Source of the DNA: CAYGZL01 sp964354345
GTDB taxonomy: Bacteria > Chloroflexota > Anaerolineae > Anaerolineales > UBA4823
Length of the DNA: 64,000 nt
Assembly: GCA_964354345.1 (NCBI GenBank)
Contig: CAYGZL010000106.1
Coordinates: 1-64,000, forward strand
Direction: 5' to 3'
Position numbers and translations under genes: made by a program. This document shows positions 15,611 to 24,038 of the stretch, piece by piece; within the stretch, counting starts at the first letter, position 1, and each line of letters begins with the position of its first letter. The notes beneath the pieces are model-generated. The model did not search any database. It saw only the letters and a program-made list of their open reading frames with translations, and was not told the origin of the DNA.

Positions 15611-17938
15611 TTGGACGCGTATTGTGTAAAATGTCGGACTAAGCGGGAAGTCCAAAATCCACAGGCGGTATTCACCGACCATGCGACCCCGGCTACCCGT
15701 GGTGTGTGTCCTGTTTGTGGTACAAACATGTTTCGAATGGGTCGAACGCCGGCACATGAGGGCATGCCGGTTCCAGAGAGGGGCGCCCAGAGCCGAGCGC
15801 GCCGTTCCGGTAAGTTAGTTATCGTAGAGTCGCCTGCCAAAGCTAAAACCGTGGGTCGTTTCCTGGGAAAGGGTTACACGGTGAAAGCCTCGGTTGGGCA
15901 TGTGCGTGATTTGTTACATTCTCAGCTCTCAGTTGATGTGGAACATGATTTCACCCCCAAGTATCGCGTCCCGAACGAAAAAAAGGCAGTGGTCAGGGAA
16001 CTCAAAGCGTTAGCAAGGACTGCGGAAGAAATTTACCTGGCAACCGACCCCGATCGGGAAGGGGAAGCCATTGCCTGGCATTTGTTGGAGGCTGCAAATA
16101 TCGAACCGAGTATCACACGGCGAGTCGTCTTTCATGAAATTACAGAGCCGGCGGTCGCAGATGCATTTGCTCATACTCGTGAGATTAACATGGATTTGGT
16201 CAATGCCCAGCAAGCCCGGCGAGTGCTAGATCGTTTGGTCGGCTATAGCCTGAGCCCCTTGCTTTGGCGCAAGGTGCGTAGTCGTCTTTCGGCTGGTCGG
16301 GTTCAATCGGTGGCCTTACGCCTCATTGTCGAGCGGGAACGGGAAATTCAGGCCTTCGTCCCGGTCGAATATTGGAAAATCGCGGCTGAGTTTCAACCCT
16401 CGGGCAATAAGGACACCTTTATCGCCCGGTTGACGCGAGTGGATGAGGTGGAACCAGAACTCAAGAAACAGGTTGAAGTTGACCCGATCCTGGCCGATAT
16501 GGCTCAGGCTGCTTATGAGATTAGCAGGATTAAACGCGGGGAGCGCAAACGCAATCCCTTACCTCCATTCATAACAAGTACTTTACAACAAGAGGCCTCT
16601 CGCCGTCTGGGATATACTGCCCGGCGGACGATGGCTTTGGCCCAGCAACTTTATGAGGGGATTGATATCGGGCAAGGCGGTTCGGTGGGTTTAATCACCT
16701 ATATGCGTACCGACTCGACCAACGTGGCGGAGTTAGCCCAAACCGAGGCGCGCCAATTTATCGCCAGCCGTTATGGTGAAAAGTTCTTACCACCCGAAGC
16801 GCCGCAATATAAGACGCGCGCGCGCGGCGCCCAGGAAGCCCATGAAGCGATCCGTCCGACTTCTGTGTTACGGCAACCCGATTCAATCAAAGAATTCTTA
16901 AACCGCGATCAATTTCGTCTCTATCAGGTTATCTGGCAGCGGTTTATGGCTTCACAGATGACCTTTGCGCTCTATGACACCCTGGCCGTGGATGTCGCTG
17001 GTACCGGACAACATACCTACTTATTGCGCGCGTCTGGTTCTACGGTGCGTTTCCTCGGTTATCTGGTAGTTTATGAAGAAGCTAAAGATGAAGACCAACA
17101 GGTCGAAGAAGAAAGCGAAAACGCACGCATCCCAGCTGGCCTGACGGAGGGACAGGTGCAACGTCTGGTGCGGTTGTTACCCGAACAGCATTTTACCCAG
17201 CCCCCGCCGCGCTATTCCGAATCATCATTAGTGCGCTTGTTAGAGGAAAATGGGATTGGTCGACCTTCAACCTATGCCCCGATCCTGGGCACCATCCAGC
17301 AGCGCGGATATGTCGTGCGCGATGCCAAGCGCCTGATCCCAACCGAAACAGGCATTTTAGTCAACGATTTACTCATCGAACATTTTCCTGAGGTGCTCGA
17401 GGTCGGCTTTACCGCCCACATGGAAGAAGATTTGGACCGGGTGGCTTCAGGTGAATTACCCTGGGTGGATGTGATACGTGAGTTTTATGGACCTTTCGCT
17501 CAGCAAGTCGTCCTGGCCGAAGAGAGGATGCCCCAAAATAATTTAGGCCCCGAGCCGATTGGGCGAGCCTGCCCCGAATGCGGTCATGACCTGGTTATCC
17601 GTTGGGGGCGATATGGGAAGTTTATTAGTTGTAGTAATTTCCCAGAGTGTCGCCATACCGAAGCTTGGTTAGAAAAAATCGGTGTGCACTGTCCAAAGGA
17701 TGGCGGTGAAATTGTTGAGCGGAAAACGCGCAAAAAGCGCGTCTTTTATGGTTGCGCGAATTACCCCGCTTGTGATTTTACCTCCTGGAAAAAACCCTTA
17801 CCTGCAGCCTGTCCCGACTGCGGTGGATTATTGGTAGTTGCTGATAAACGAGACGCCCAGTGTAGCAGTTGCCAGGCGCGTTTCCCTCTGGATCAGATAA
17901 TGGTAGAAGCAGTAGTAGAGCCGGTAGAATCGGCATGA
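15611..17938 (+). CDS. topA: DNA topoisomerase I with N-terminal zinc ribbon
   Basis: Type IA topoisomerase that relaxes negative supercoils. Before the TOPRIM domain is an extra module of about 45 residues with CVKC (Cys 5 and 8) and CPVC (Cys 33 and 36), resembling the DUF5679 zinc ribbon. TOPRIM begins at KLVIVESPAKAKT (68-80), with TDPDREGE further on. The active Tyr is in ITYMRTDSTN. Three C-terminal zinc-ribbon repeats follow (CPECGHD, CPKDGGE, CPDCGGL). The start is TTG 15611, set by GGAGG at 15597-15601; the nearby ATG 15603 is out of frame. Length is 775 residues. Confidence 0.94.
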   Translation: MDAYCVKCRTKREVQNPQAVFTDHATPATRGVCPVCGTNMFRMGRTPAHEGMPVPERGAQSRARRSGKLVIVESPAKAKTVGRFLGKGYTVKASVGHVRDLLHSQLSVDVEHDFTPKYRVPNEKKAVVRELKALARTAEEIYLATDPDREGEAIAWHLLEAANIEPSITRRVVFHEITEPAVADAFAHTREINMDLVNAQQARRVLDRLVGYSLSPLLWRKVRSRLSAGRVQSVALRLIVEREREIQAFVPVEYWKIAAEFQPSGNKDTFIARLTRVDEVEPELKKQVEVDPILADMAQAAYEISRIKRGERKRNPLPPFITSTLQQEASRRLGYTARRTMALAQQLYEGIDIGQGGSVGLITYMRTDSTNVAELAQTEARQFIASRYGEKFLPPEAPQYKTRARGAQEAHEAIRPTSVLRQPDSIKEFLNRDQFRLYQVIWQRFMASQMTFALYDTLAVDVAGTGQHTYLLRASGSTVRFLGYLVVYEEAKDEDQQVEEESENARIPAGLTEGQVQRLVRLLPEQHFTQPPPRYSESSLVRLLEENGIGRPSTYAPILGTIQQRGYVVRDAKRLIPTETGILVNDLLIEHFPEVLEVGFTAHMEEDLDRVASGELPWVDVIREFYGPFAQQVVLAEERMPQNNLGPEPIGRACPECGHDLVIRWGRYGKFISCSNFPECRHTEAWLEKIGVHCPKDGGEIVERKTRKKRVFYGCANYPACDFTSWKKPLPAACPDCGGLLVVADKRDAQCSSCQARFPLDQIMVEAVVEPVESA

Positions 17939-18021
17939 GTCTTGCACCATGCAGGATAGATCATTAAACGATGGCGTATGGCAACCTGTCCAACCAATCT
18001 CGCTCAAAAATAGAACAGGTA

Positions 18022-18030
18022 TGCTATAAT
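18022..18030 (+). promoter_or_regulatory. Extended -10 promoter for the two-helix membrane protein
   Basis: TGC followed by a perfect TATAAT (18025-18030) forms an extended -10 element; no good -35 is visible. The transcript would have a leader of about 64 bases with a small hairpin (arms GATGG and CCATC near 18049-18070) before the Shine-Dalgarno GGGAG. Confidence 0.55.
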
Positions 18031-18100
18031 TCAAGCGGACCCGTCGTAGGATGGGAGACCATACTCCATCTTGTTCAATCATTATCACGGGAGTAAAGAT

Positions 18101-19210
18101 ATGGACGCGCTCATGAAGAAACTAGGAACCTTATTCAATAAGCTCTACGGCTCTCCGCTTGGAATGGGTGTGGCCGGTCTGATCGTCGGTCTAATCATCG
18201 GCTTGCCGATCTTTGGATGGGGATTAACTCCCGTTCGATATGAAGGAGCCGGCCCTGCAAAATTGTATGAAGATTTCAAACTTGATTATATGCAAATGGC
18301 GATTGACTCGTATGCCCTCAATAATGACGCAATCGCTGCCCAAAGGCGTTATAAAGATTTAGGAAAAGATGCCGATCAGCTTTGGGAGAAAATAAATCAA
18401 ACTACTTCTCCAGATAAGCAACCTGCGGTATCTAAATTCGGCTCGGTTGTCAGTCTTGCCAGTGCGCCAACCACGCCTGGAACAATCCAAGGCACTCCGG
18501 CCAAACCACCGACCGGTCAGACACCTACTGTCACTCAACTCACCCTGCAGGGAACTCCTGTAGTCCAACCAACCATGACATCCGAAAAACCGCAGAGTGG
18601 CCTGGGGGGCGTCTTGCGTAGTTTCTTGATTATTGTGCTTTTATTGGCGGTCGTTGTAGGATTGGCATTCTGGGTGCGTAGCCGGCGTCAGCCACCTGCT
18701 CAACCTGGCTCTAAGAGCACCCCATCCCAACCGCCTGCAGAGGATGAGGTCGAAACCGCTCAATCAGAGCAACCTCAAGAAGCCCCAATGGCTCAGTACA
18801 TGGCGTCGTATAAAGTAGGAGATGATCTGTTCGATGACTCCTATAGCATCGATTCACCCACTGGCGAGTTCCTGGGTGAATGTGGCGTAGAAATTTCTGA
18901 AACCATCGGCGTGGGTGACCCAAAGAAGGTGACAGCCTTCGAGGTCTGGTTGTTCGATAAAAATGATATTCAGACCGTGACCCAGGTATTAATGAGCGAA
19001 CATGCGTTCAAGGATAATACTACTCGCGTGCGTCTGTCAGCTAAGGGCGAACCAGTGCCAGTGTCCCCAGGCGGTTGGACAGAACTCGAGACTCAAAGCC
19101 TGCGCCTGGTCGTCAGGGTAGTGGATATGGCGTACGGAGAAGGTGCTCTACCAGCGAACAGTTTCTTTGATCACTTCATACTTCAATTGGATGTTTATAA
19201 GAAAGCTTGA
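18101..19210 (+). CDS. Two-helix membrane protein of unknown function
   Basis: I do not recognise this 369-residue protein. A basic N-terminus leads into a first membrane helix at about 19-43 (AGLIVGLIIGLPIFGW). A segment of about 125 residues ends in a Pro-Thr-Gln linker, a second helix lies at about 171-193 (FLIIVLLLAVVVGLAFWV) followed by RSRR, then a second Pro-rich linker and a C-terminal domain from about 230. By the positive-inside rule both ends are cytoplasmic and the middle is outside. GGGAG seven bases upstream supports ATG 18101. It has its own promoter and terminator, so it is monocistronic. The C-terminal domain looks folded and beta-rich, with no motif I can name. Confidence 0.85.
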   Translation: MDALMKKLGTLFNKLYGSPLGMGVAGLIVGLIIGLPIFGWGLTPVRYEGAGPAKLYEDFKLDYMQMAIDSYALNNDAIAAQRRYKDLGKDADQLWEKINQTTSPDKQPAVSKFGSVVSLASAPTTPGTIQGTPAKPPTGQTPTVTQLTLQGTPVVQPTMTSEKPQSGLGGVLRSFLIIVLLLAVVVGLAFWVRSRRQPPAQPGSKSTPSQPPAEDEVETAQSEQPQEAPMAQYMASYKVGDDLFDDSYSIDSPTGEFLGECGVEISETIGVGDPKKVTAFEVWLFDKNDIQTVTQVLMSEHAFKDNTTRVRLSAKGEPVPVSPGGWTELETQSLRLVVRVVDMAYGEGALPANSFFDHFILQLDVYKKA

Positions 19211-19230
19211 TTAGTGGGTTCTGCAAAATA

Positions 19231-19283
19231 ACAGGGTAGGAGAGCTGGCAGTGCAGGCTGACTCTCCTATCCTGTTTATTTTT
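19231..19283 (+). terminator. Strong terminator between convergent genes
   Basis: A 14-base-pair stem (19231-19244 with 19262-19275, one G-T pair) with a 17-base loop is followed by TTTATTTTT. It ends the membrane-protein gene. On the minus strand the stem runs into TATTTTG, so it may also terminate greA. Confidence 0.85.
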
Positions 19284-19290
19284 CAAATTG

Positions 19291-19764
19291 CTATTCAATT
19301 TTCAATATTTTCACACGCAAAGTACCCCCAGGAGTTTGTGCAACCACCTCTTCACCCTCGTGATGTCCAAGCAAGGCTTTACCGATCGGAGATTCGTTCG
19401 AGATTTTTCCCTGGCGCGGGTCAGCTTCTTTAGCACCAACCAGCTGGTACGTGACTGGATCATCGTCTTCCAACAAAACGGTGACAAGAACACCAACTTC
19501 AGCAATCTCATGTTTACCAGGTTGAGTTTCGACGATGATGGCATTTTTTAGAGTGTAATCCAACTCCTGGATGCGGCCTTCTAAAAAACCCTGGTCTTCC
19601 TTGGCTTTGTGGTAATCAGCATTCTCAGAGAGATCGCCCTGTTGGACAGCAGAGCGAAGGCGTAACGCCATCTCTTCCCGTAAGGGACCTTTTAAATGAG
19701 CTAATTCGGCGCGCAGCCGCTCAGCGCCTTCAGCAGTCAAGTAAATTGGATCGTTCATGACCAT
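19291..19764 (-). CDS. greA: Transcription elongation factor GreA
   Basis: Rescues backtracked RNA polymerase by stimulating transcript cleavage through its N-terminal coiled coil. The coiled-coil tip and flank GDLSENADYHKAKEDQ contain the acidic residues needed for activity. The C-terminal FKBP-like domain ends with SPIGKALLGHHEGEEV and a basic tail. Length 157 is standard. Two starts are possible (ATG 19764 or 19758); GGGA about 10 bases upstream of the first favours it. It follows dgt by 15 bases and is probably co-transcribed. Confidence 0.95.
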   Translation of the reverse strand: MVMNDPIYLTAEGAERLRAELAHLKGPLREEMALRLRSAVQQGDLSENADYHKAKEDQGFLEGRIQELDYTLKNAIIVETQPGKHEIAEVGVLVTVLLEDDDPVTYQLVGAKEADPRQGKISNESPIGKALLGHHEGEEVVAQTPGGTLRVKILKIE

Positions 19765-19779
19765 CTTATCTATCCCAGC

Positions 19780-20931
19780 TCAGGGTTTCATAGTAGGTTC
19801 AAAAAGTTTCTGATATTCTTCGATGGCAAAACGGTCTGTCATCCCGGCGATATAGTCACAGATCGTGCGTTCTTGACCGCGGTCTTCGATGGCTTCCTGG
19901 ACATGCCGGGGTAACATTTCTGGCTCGCCCTGATAGGCGTGGAATAAATCAGAGATCAGTCGTTCTGCTTTGACTGCCATGCGGACTACCCGGTGGTGGC
20001 GGTACAGATGGTTGTACAAGAAATCCTTTAACTGACGATTACGGCGATGCGTATCTTCCCCATAACCGATCACATGAAAAGGGAGGCGCTGCAGTTCTTC
20101 GACCGATTTCACGCTGCTGTCTCGCAGGCGTTGGTGGGTATTCTCGACCAGATCATTGACTTCCATGCCGATCAACCGGCGAATCAAACGGTGACGATCC
20201 AGATCTTCCAGCACTTGACTGCGCAATTCCACACTCTCGACCAGGATTTCCCACAGGGTGATGCCTTCTAACATCCAGGGTGTTATCATACCCGAGCGTA
20301 ATCCATCATCGAGATCGTGAGCAGTATAAGCCAGTTCATCAGCTGCGTTGGTGATCTGGGCTTCCAGGTGGCCGCGCAATTCCGGGTTGTATTGGCTGGC
20401 ATCGGTTAAATCGTACTCGGATTCGTGTTTCACGATGCCTTCGCGCACTTCCCAGGTCAGATTAAGTCCCGGGAAATCAGGGTAGCGATGTTCTAATTGG
20501 GTGACGATACGCAGCGATTGTTTATTGTGATCGAAGCCCCCGTAATCTACCATCCGGCGCGCCAGGGCGATTTCACCGGAGTGACCGAAGGGCGGGTGAC
20601 CCAGATCATGTGCCAGTGAGATGGCTTCCACGAGATCTTCGTTGGCACCCAGGGCGCGCGCGATCGTACGACCGATTTGAGCTACCTCCAGGGTGTGAGT
20701 CAGGCGGGTGCGATAATAATCGCCTTCATAGTTTATGAAAACTTGAGTCTTATATTCCAGGCGTCGAAAGGCAGTAGTATGTAAGATCCGGTCACGATCC
20801 CGTTGGAACGCAGTCCGATAAGCTGGTTCGTCTTCGGTAAAGGCCCGGCCTCTTGAATTTTTACTCTGGCAGGCGTATGGCGCCAAAGATTGGCTTTCCA
20901 GGTTTTCGAGTTGAGCGCGGCTGAAAAACAT
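19780..20931 (-). CDS. dgt: dGTP triphosphohydrolase-like HD protein
   Basis: HD-domain hydrolase that removes triphosphate from deoxynucleotides. The metal-binding signature is visible as RLTHTLEVAQIGR (His), then SLAHDLGHPPFGHSGE (HD pair), with the later Asp in YTAHDLDDGL. Length 383 matches the type-2 dGTPase-like subgroup, which lacks parts of the E. coli enzyme. The opening with RDRDRILHTTAFRRLEYKTQ is typical. It is the upstream partner of greA. The exact substrate preference (dGTP or other dNTPs) cannot be read from sequence. Confidence 0.92.
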   Translation of the reverse strand: MFFSRAQLENLESQSLAPYACQSKNSRGRAFTEDEPAYRTAFQRDRDRILHTTAFRRLEYKTQVFINYEGDYYRTRLTHTLEVAQIGRTIARALGANEDLVEAISLAHDLGHPPFGHSGEIALARRMVDYGGFDHNKQSLRIVTQLEHRYPDFPGLNLTWEVREGIVKHESEYDLTDASQYNPELRGHLEAQITNAADELAYTAHDLDDGLRSGMITPWMLEGITLWEILVESVELRSQVLEDLDRHRLIRRLIGMEVNDLVENTHQRLRDSSVKSVEELQRLPFHVIGYGEDTHRRNRQLKDFLYNHLYRHHRVVRMAVKAERLISDLFHAYQGEPEMLPRHVQEAIEDRGQERTICDYIAGMTDRFAIEEYQKLFEPTMKP

Positions 20932-21000
20932 AATTCTATTATTTCGTCTCAGATCATACTGGATGGGATGGGTGGAGTGTAATCCAGGAAGGGAGGACTG

Positions 21001-21954
21001 TCAACCAATCACCTGACCGGAAATAACAGCTCCGTCTGGAACTGAACCTCTACGCAGTACGATGGTATCTTGCAAGCGAACCTGTCGGCCGATCTGGCAG
21101 CCTTTCTCGAGGTAAACCCTCGGACCGATCGAGCATCCCGCGCCAATCTTGACATTATTTTCGCAGAATACGGGCGGATGAAAGAGGGTGTACTCTCCAA
21201 TTGAATCGGTGTGAATTTCGATCTCTTCTGGGTGGCTAGAAAGGTAGGACAGGTTGATATTCAACAGGTCAGCGGCAGAGGTTAGCGTATAACGCCGGTC
21301 AATCGGCACACCCAGAACCCGACCTGGATGATCAATGAAACGTTGGATGGCGTCTTGTAGCTCGTACTCCCCTCGAGACGAGAGAAGCACCGCAGGCAGG
21401 TAATCCAGCAGGGAGGTTGGGAAAATGTATAACGGTAGGCTGGCAATCCTGGATGGCGCTTCAACGGGCGATGGTTTTTCAATGATGCGCGTCACCCAAT
21501 CCCCGTTTCGCTCAACAATACCTGTACTGTGGATTTGTTCAGCTGACACGGGCAGCAGGGCTAAAACCGCATTCGGTTTTAACGGGCTGTGCCAGGCAGC
21601 CAGCAGACAGGTGATTTGATCGCTGGCGACCAGATTGTCACAGGCAGATAAGATGAAATCTTCGTAAATGAGCGACGCGGCGCTGCGTAGGGCGTCAGCC
21701 ATCCCACGTGACTGCGCTTGTTGGACAAATGTGATGCGGATATCCGCCGGGCAAACGCGCAGGAAATAGGGTTGAATCTCATCATCATCCGGGCTGACAA
21801 CCAGGGTGAACTCACGCAGACCGTTGGCTGTCAGGCTTTCCATCACGCGTTCGACAATTGGCTTGCCCAGGATGGGCAGCATCGCCTTAGTGCGGTCAAT
21901 TGTCAGGTGATGCAGGCGTGCGCCTCTCCCGGCAGCCAGGATGATCGCTTGCAT
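21001..21954 (-). CDS. Sugar-1-phosphate nucleotidyltransferase
   Basis: NTP-transferase family protein that couples a sugar 1-phosphate to an NTP. The nucleotide-binding AAGRGARL with a following TKAMLPILGKP, and the FILSACDNL metal region, match RmlA/GlmU-type enzymes. The last 70 or so residues look like a left-handed beta-helix with hexapeptide character (INLSYL..., ENNVKIGAGCSIGPRVYLE). Its ATG follows the stop codon of the upstream GHMP kinase directly (TAGATG), so the two are translationally coupled. The pair can turn a free sugar into an NDP-sugar. Sugar identity is unknown; glucuronate, galactose, fucose and heptose are all possible. Confidence 0.85.
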   Translation of the reverse strand: MQAIILAAGRGARLHHLTIDRTKAMLPILGKPIVERVMESLTANGLREFTLVVSPDDDEIQPYFLRVCPADIRITFVQQAQSRGMADALRSAASLIYEDFILSACDNLVASDQITCLLAAWHSPLKPNAVLALLPVSAEQIHSTGIVERNGDWVTRIIEKPSPVEAPSRIASLPLYIFPTSLLDYLPAVLLSSRGEYELQDAIQRFIDHPGRVLGVPIDRRYTLTSAADLLNINLSYLSSHPEEIEIHTDSIGEYTLFHPPVFCENNVKIGAGCSIGPRVYLEKGCQIGRQVRLQDTIVLRRGSVPDGAVISGQVIG

Positions 21955-23109
21955 CTAGCACCTCTCGACAGTCAGGCCGGTCCGTGTTAAACGCGGAAAA
22001 TATACCTGGGTTGCCAGGAGATCATGGTCCTTTGCGGTTTGAGTCCAGACTTGTGCCAACCGGTCTTCCTCACCAGGACGGGTCAGGGCGAAAACTGAGC
22101 CTCCGCTTCCGGCGCCGGTTAGCTTGGCGCCCAACGCGCCATTATCAACAGCAGTTTGGATAAACAGGTTATTTGCCCAACCCGCGCCATCCGGAAAACC
22201 GCAGCGCGTCATCATCTCATCCACCAGGCGATGATTCTGGTTCATGAGCGCTCCGAAGGTATCCAAATCGCCAGTCAGCAAGGCAATCTTCCCACGCCAG
22301 GCCGTCTGGTAAGCGGCTTGCATTAAACGTACTAAGGGGGGAGCTTCGCCTCCCTCTTGCGCCCATCGATCGTGTTCTTCCAGGTAGCGCGGGCGCATTC
22401 GCCCGTGAACATCGCCAGAATTATGTTGGATGCCGGTCGAGACGGCTACCAGCGGCAGGTCGGCGGCGTAATTATCCAGGCGCTCGATGGTCACATAAGG
22501 CTCCTGGTTAATTTCACGCTGATGTAGTTTGCCGCGATAATCAAGATAGGAGATACCACCGAAAAGCGGTACATAGCGGTCAGCGAAACCGCAGGTGATG
22601 CCCAACTCCAGGGCTTCGCTGCGTTGGGCGAGCTCACTAAGCACATAATCATTATGGGCGCGCCGATCTAACTCATAGAATTCTCGTAGACCTGCCAGGG
22701 TAAGCAGAACAAATAACGAAGAGCCACCCAAACCGCTTTGGCGAGGCACCTGGCTCCAGATCGCGACGCGCACGCCGTTCGTTTCTGGTTGATAGCGCGC
22801 CCGGAGTTCAGCGCTGAAGGTGTACAGGCGGTTAAAGGCTGCTTTTGCCAGGTCCATTTGCCCATCGTAAGGATATGGGGGGTGGATCGCCTGGTTCAGC
22901 TCTCCTGGGCTCTCGTAAGCGGTGCGAAGAAGAGGCGTACCATTGGGTTGATCGCCCAGGTCTTCCAGGATTAAGCCCACGGCGGGTTCGATCCAGGCTC
23001 CGGCGCGCAGTTCAACCGCGGCAGAGAGGGTGGCAAAGTCTCCCTCGTTGGCGTCGGTTGGGTTGCCGAGGATGTTTATCCGTGCTGGAATTGTTAATCG
23101 GTAACGCAT
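21955..23109 (-). CDS. GHMP-family sugar kinase
   Basis: Small-molecule kinase of the galactokinase/homoserine/mevalonate superfamily. It starts YRLTIPARINILGNPTDANE, the substrate-side motif, has the ATP-binding PRQSGLGGSSLFVL at 122-135 and the C-terminal motif LTGAGSGGSVFAL. The opening is like glucuronokinase and heptose 7-phosphate kinases more than galactokinase. Length 384. It is adjacent to the nucleotidyltransferase, a kinase-pyrophosphorylase pair as in salvage pathways for GDP-fucose, UDP-glucuronate or GDP-heptose. The gene begins 16 bases after the upstream aldolase. Confidence 0.85.
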   Translation of the reverse strand: MRYRLTIPARINILGNPTDANEGDFATLSAAVELRAGAWIEPAVGLILEDLGDQPNGTPLLRTAYESPGELNQAIHPPYPYDGQMDLAKAAFNRLYTFSAELRARYQPETNGVRVAIWSQVPRQSGLGGSSLFVLLTLAGLREFYELDRRAHNDYVLSELAQRSEALELGITCGFADRYVPLFGGISYLDYRGKLHQREINQEPYVTIERLDNYAADLPLVAVSTGIQHNSGDVHGRMRPRYLEEHDRWAQEGGEAPPLVRLMQAAYQTAWRGKIALLTGDLDTFGALMNQNHRLVDEMMTRCGFPDGAGWANNLFIQTAVDNGALGAKLTGAGSGGSVFALTRPGEEDRLAQVWTQTAKDHDLLATQVYFPRLTRTGLTVERC

Positions 23110-23125
23110 CGCAGGTATCTAGAGC

Positions 23126-24013
23126 TTATGCACGATCAGCCGATCCCAGGAAGCGGATGCGTTCTCGTACTGCCAGAGTCATCGCCTCACGCGCCAGTGC
23201 TAAGTACTTGCGCGGATCGACCTCGGTAGGTTCAGTAGATAGATAGTTACGTATGGCGCTCGTGAATACCTGGTTTAGTTGCGTGGCGATATTGACTTTG
23301 CACAAACCAAGCCGGATGCCAGCGGAGATGCTGGCGTCTGTTACGCCCGATGAGCCATGTAAAACCAGGGGGATAGATACGCGTTGTCGAATGGCACGCA
23401 GACGCTCCAGATCGAGTTGGGTGGTCTTGTGGTGCAGGGCATGCACTGAGCCCACAGCTACCGCCAACGTGTCAATGCCGGAGGCGGAGAAAAATTCGGC
23501 TGCCTGATCCGGGTCGGTCAGAAGACCTGCAGACAATCCATCCGGTGGCAGTACAGTTCTCCCTCGGCTGTCAGCGCGGGGAACTTCACCCAACTCGCCT
23601 TCCAGACAGATATTCTGCTCATGAGCCAGCGTACTGAGCAGACGTGTCTGACGAATGTTTTCAGCCAGGGGTATATCACCGCTGTCGAACATCACTGAGG
23701 TGAAACCTGCTGCGATCGCCAGGCGCACCACTGGCTCGGGTGCGTGATCCAGATGAAGCGCGATGGGAGCGAAAGTGTCTTGAGCGGCGGCGCGTGCAAT
23801 ACTCACGGCATATCGTAATCCGAGCTGTTCATCCCCCCCACCCAGGTATTTCAACGCCCGGTAGCTGACTTGAATGATCACCGGGGCTTTTTCCGCCTCA
23901 GCCGCGGCGGTGATCGCCTGGAATTGTTCCAAGGTGTTGGCGTTGAATGCACCGATTGCGTAACTCTCGTGGAGGGCACGCTCTAGCCAGGGAAGGAGAT
24001 TGATTAAGGTCAT
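23126..24013 (-). CDS. Class II ketose-bisphosphate aldolase family protein (copy 1)
   Basis: Zinc-dependent aldolase of the fructose/tagatose-bisphosphate type. Catalytic Asp 89 and zinc His 90 sit in ALHLDHA; further ligands and phosphate-binding parts are in EGELGEV, GSVHAL, LHGSSG and KVNIATQLN. Length 295. It is the first of two distinct class II aldolases in this block; the other is at 28257-29111 and is clearly divergent. Substrate is likely a ketose phosphate formed from sugars released by the neighbouring glycosidases. Confidence 0.88.
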   Translation of the reverse strand: MTLINLLPWLERALHESYAIGAFNANTLEQFQAITAAAEAEKAPVIIQVSYRALKYLGGGDEQLGLRYAVSIARAAAQDTFAPIALHLDHAPEPVVRLAIAAGFTSVMFDSGDIPLAENIRQTRLLSTLAHEQNICLEGELGEVPRADSRGRTVLPPDGLSAGLLTDPDQAAEFFSASGIDTLAVAVGSVHALHHKTTQLDLERLRAIRQRVSIPLVLHGSSGVTDASISAGIRLGLCKVNIATQLNQVFTSAIRNYLSTEPTEVDPRKYLALAREAMTLAVRERIRFLGSADRA

Positions 24014-24038
24014 GCGATTATCTCTCCACTAATCAAGT

